Shown here in pieces: positions 6,558-7,409 of a DNA stretch of 7,409 nt (its first letter is position 1; every line of letters starts with the position of its first letter). The stretch is from contig CALEDU010000020.1 of the NCBI GenBank assembly GCA_937949455.1, positions 1-7,409 of the forward strand. Direction: 5' to 3'. The notes below the pieces were generated by a model. That model was not told where the DNA came from and did not search any database. It worked only from the letters and a program-made list of their open reading frames with translations. The position numbers were made by a program, and so were the translations under genes. The stretch is from an uncultured Tepidimonas sp. (GTDB lineage: Bacteria; Pseudomonadota; Gammaproteobacteria; Burkholderiales; Burkholderiaceae_C).

Positions 6558-6864
6558 GCTTGGGCGAGGCGTGGAAAGTCACCACACGCCGCGCCTCGAT
6601 CGGCACCAGCTCACCCGTGCGGGGATTGCGCCCCGGGCGCGGCGCTTTCATGCGCACCTGGAATTGCCCGAATCCGGCGATGCGAACATCCTCGCCGGCG
6701 ACCAGGCGCTCGGCGATCAGCGCAAAAAAGGCATCGACGATGTCCTTGGATTCCCGCTTGTTGAAGCCGATGCGGTCGAACAGTCGCTCGGCCAGTTCGG
6801 CCTTGGTCAGGGTGGCGCCGTCGCCGGCGTCCTCGGGTTGCGTGCGGGGTTTGCGCGTGGCCAT
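6502..6864 (-). CDS. ihfA: Integration host factor subunit alpha
   Basis: A 120-residue HU/IHF family protein; with IhfB it forms the heterodimer that bends DNA sharply at specific sites during recombination, replication and transcription. LTKAELAERLFD (19-30) is the family N-terminal helix, GFGQFQV (64-70) the start of the DNA-binding signature, and RPGRNPRTGE (76-85) the tip of the beta-arm, where Pro77 should be the intercalating proline. ARRVVTF (91-97) closes the fold. It carries about 15 extra hydrophilic residues before the core compared with E. coli IhfA and a short Gly/Asp tail. Placement 47 bases after pheT matches the classical pheST-ihfA order and identifies it as the alpha rather than the beta subunit. 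ATG 6864 is preferred although no Shine-Dalgarno precedes it. GTG 6915 overlaps the pheT stop as GTGA and would add 17 residues unlike IHF. Confidence 0.93.
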   Translation of the reverse strand: MATRKPRTQPEDAGDGATLTKAELAERLFDRIGFNKRESKDIVDAFFALIAERLVAGEDVRIAGFGQFQVRMKAPRPGRNPRTGELVPIEARRVVTFHASPKLREAIQGGGAAGASDPDR

Positions 6865-6911
6865 GCCGACAATCGTAGCAGGACCTCGGCGCCCGCCGGC
6901 AACTCCCAGGG

Positions 6912-7409
6912 TCACGCCCGCAAGCGAGCCCCAACACGCTGTTGCAGCGATGCCAACACGGCCTGCACGACGGCCTCGATCTCCTCATCGGTCAGGTTGG
7001 CGTCGTGGCGCTCCAGCGTCAGGCGCACGGCTACACTCTTTTCGCCCACTGCCAGCGTGCCGCAAGCCGCCCCCACCTTGGGCCGATAGACATCGAACAA
7101 CACCGCCTCGCGCAGCCACGGCTGCTCGCTGGCGTCAATCGCGGCCATCAACTCGGCATGGGTGACGGCCTCGCGCACGACCACGGCCACATCCCGCTGC
7201 ACCGGCTGGTGTCGGCCCAACGGCTGGGCCTGGGGCAGCGGGTGCTCCACCACTGCATCCCAGTCCAACTCGAACAGCACCGGGGCCTGGGTCCAGCCCT
7301 CGGCCTGACGCCAGCGCGGGTGCAGTTCACCGATGATGCCCACCACGAGTCCTTCTAGCACGATCTGCGCACAGCGCCCCGGGTGCAGCGCGGGGTGCTG
7401 CGCCGGCTC
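6912..7409 (-). CDS. pheT: Phenylalanyl-tRNA synthetase beta subunit, 3' part
   Basis: The last 165 residues of PheT; the 5' part lies beyond the right edge of the window. PheT and PheS form the (alpha-beta)2 synthetase that charges tRNA-Phe in the cytoplasm. The visible part begins in the catalytic-like core of the beta subunit, with HPALHPGRCA (residues 5-14 of the fragment) and IIGELHPRW just after, both family hallmarks. The anticodon-binding FDX-ACB domain follows from about residue 68 to the end, with RDVAVVV near 72-78 and the closing helix and strand segments containing VRLTLERHDANLTDEEI. The reading frame is intact to TGA at 6912. Transcription should continue into ihfA. Confidence 0.96.
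   Translation of the reverse strand, partial: EPAQHPALHPGRCAQIVLEGLVVGIIGELHPRWRQAEGWTQAPVLFELDWDAVVEHPLPQAQPLGRHQPVQRDVAVVVREAVTHAELMAAIDASEQPWLREAVLFDVYRPKVGAACGTLAVGEKSVAVRLTLERHDANLTDEEIEAVVQAVLASLQQRVGARLRA

Overview
The window looks like chromosomal housekeeping DNA from a high-GC betaproteobacterium, most likely Burkholderiales and plausibly Comamonadaceae. That placement is inferred from the protein sequences, the GC-rich third codon positions, and the gene order (rhodanese-tolC facing waaA, and pheT-ihfA). I see no mobile element, CRISPR array, tRNA or rRNA. Almost every base is coding; the only real gaps are 364-437, 4238-4265, 5682-5825 and 6865-6911.

Layout. On the + strand, 13-363 is a single-domain rhodanese, followed by a tolC-type outer-membrane efflux gene (438-1799) with its own likely promoter. 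Facing it on the - strand is a block of three genes for lipopolysaccharide core synthesis, transcribed in the order phosphomannomutase/phosphoglucomutase (5681-4266), LpcC-like GT4 glycosyltransferase (start 4237 or up to 4294, ending 3164), and waaA Kdo transferase (3189-1774). Divergent from the mutase is a DMT/EamA transporter (5826-6557) that appears to lack its first two membrane helices. On the - strand at the right are the 3' part of pheT (7409-6912) and ihfA (6864-6502).

How the genes fit together. The mutase makes mannose-1-phosphate, which feeds GDP-mannose. The neighbouring glycosyltransferase resembles the Rhizobium LpcC mannosyltransferase that acts on Kdo, and WaaA puts Kdo on lipid A. 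Together they suggest a Man-Kdo rather than Hep-Kdo inner core. TolC is also an envelope protein, but its link to these genes is only proximity. pheT-ihfA is the classical phenylalanyl-tRNA synthetase/IHF arrangement.

Most of the window is ordinary. The points worth a second look are the predicted mannose-Kdo core module, the N-terminally truncated transporter with a strong but out-of-frame ribosome binding site upstream, an AT-rich dyad over the tolC promoter, and two tail-to-tail gene overlaps with no visible terminator.
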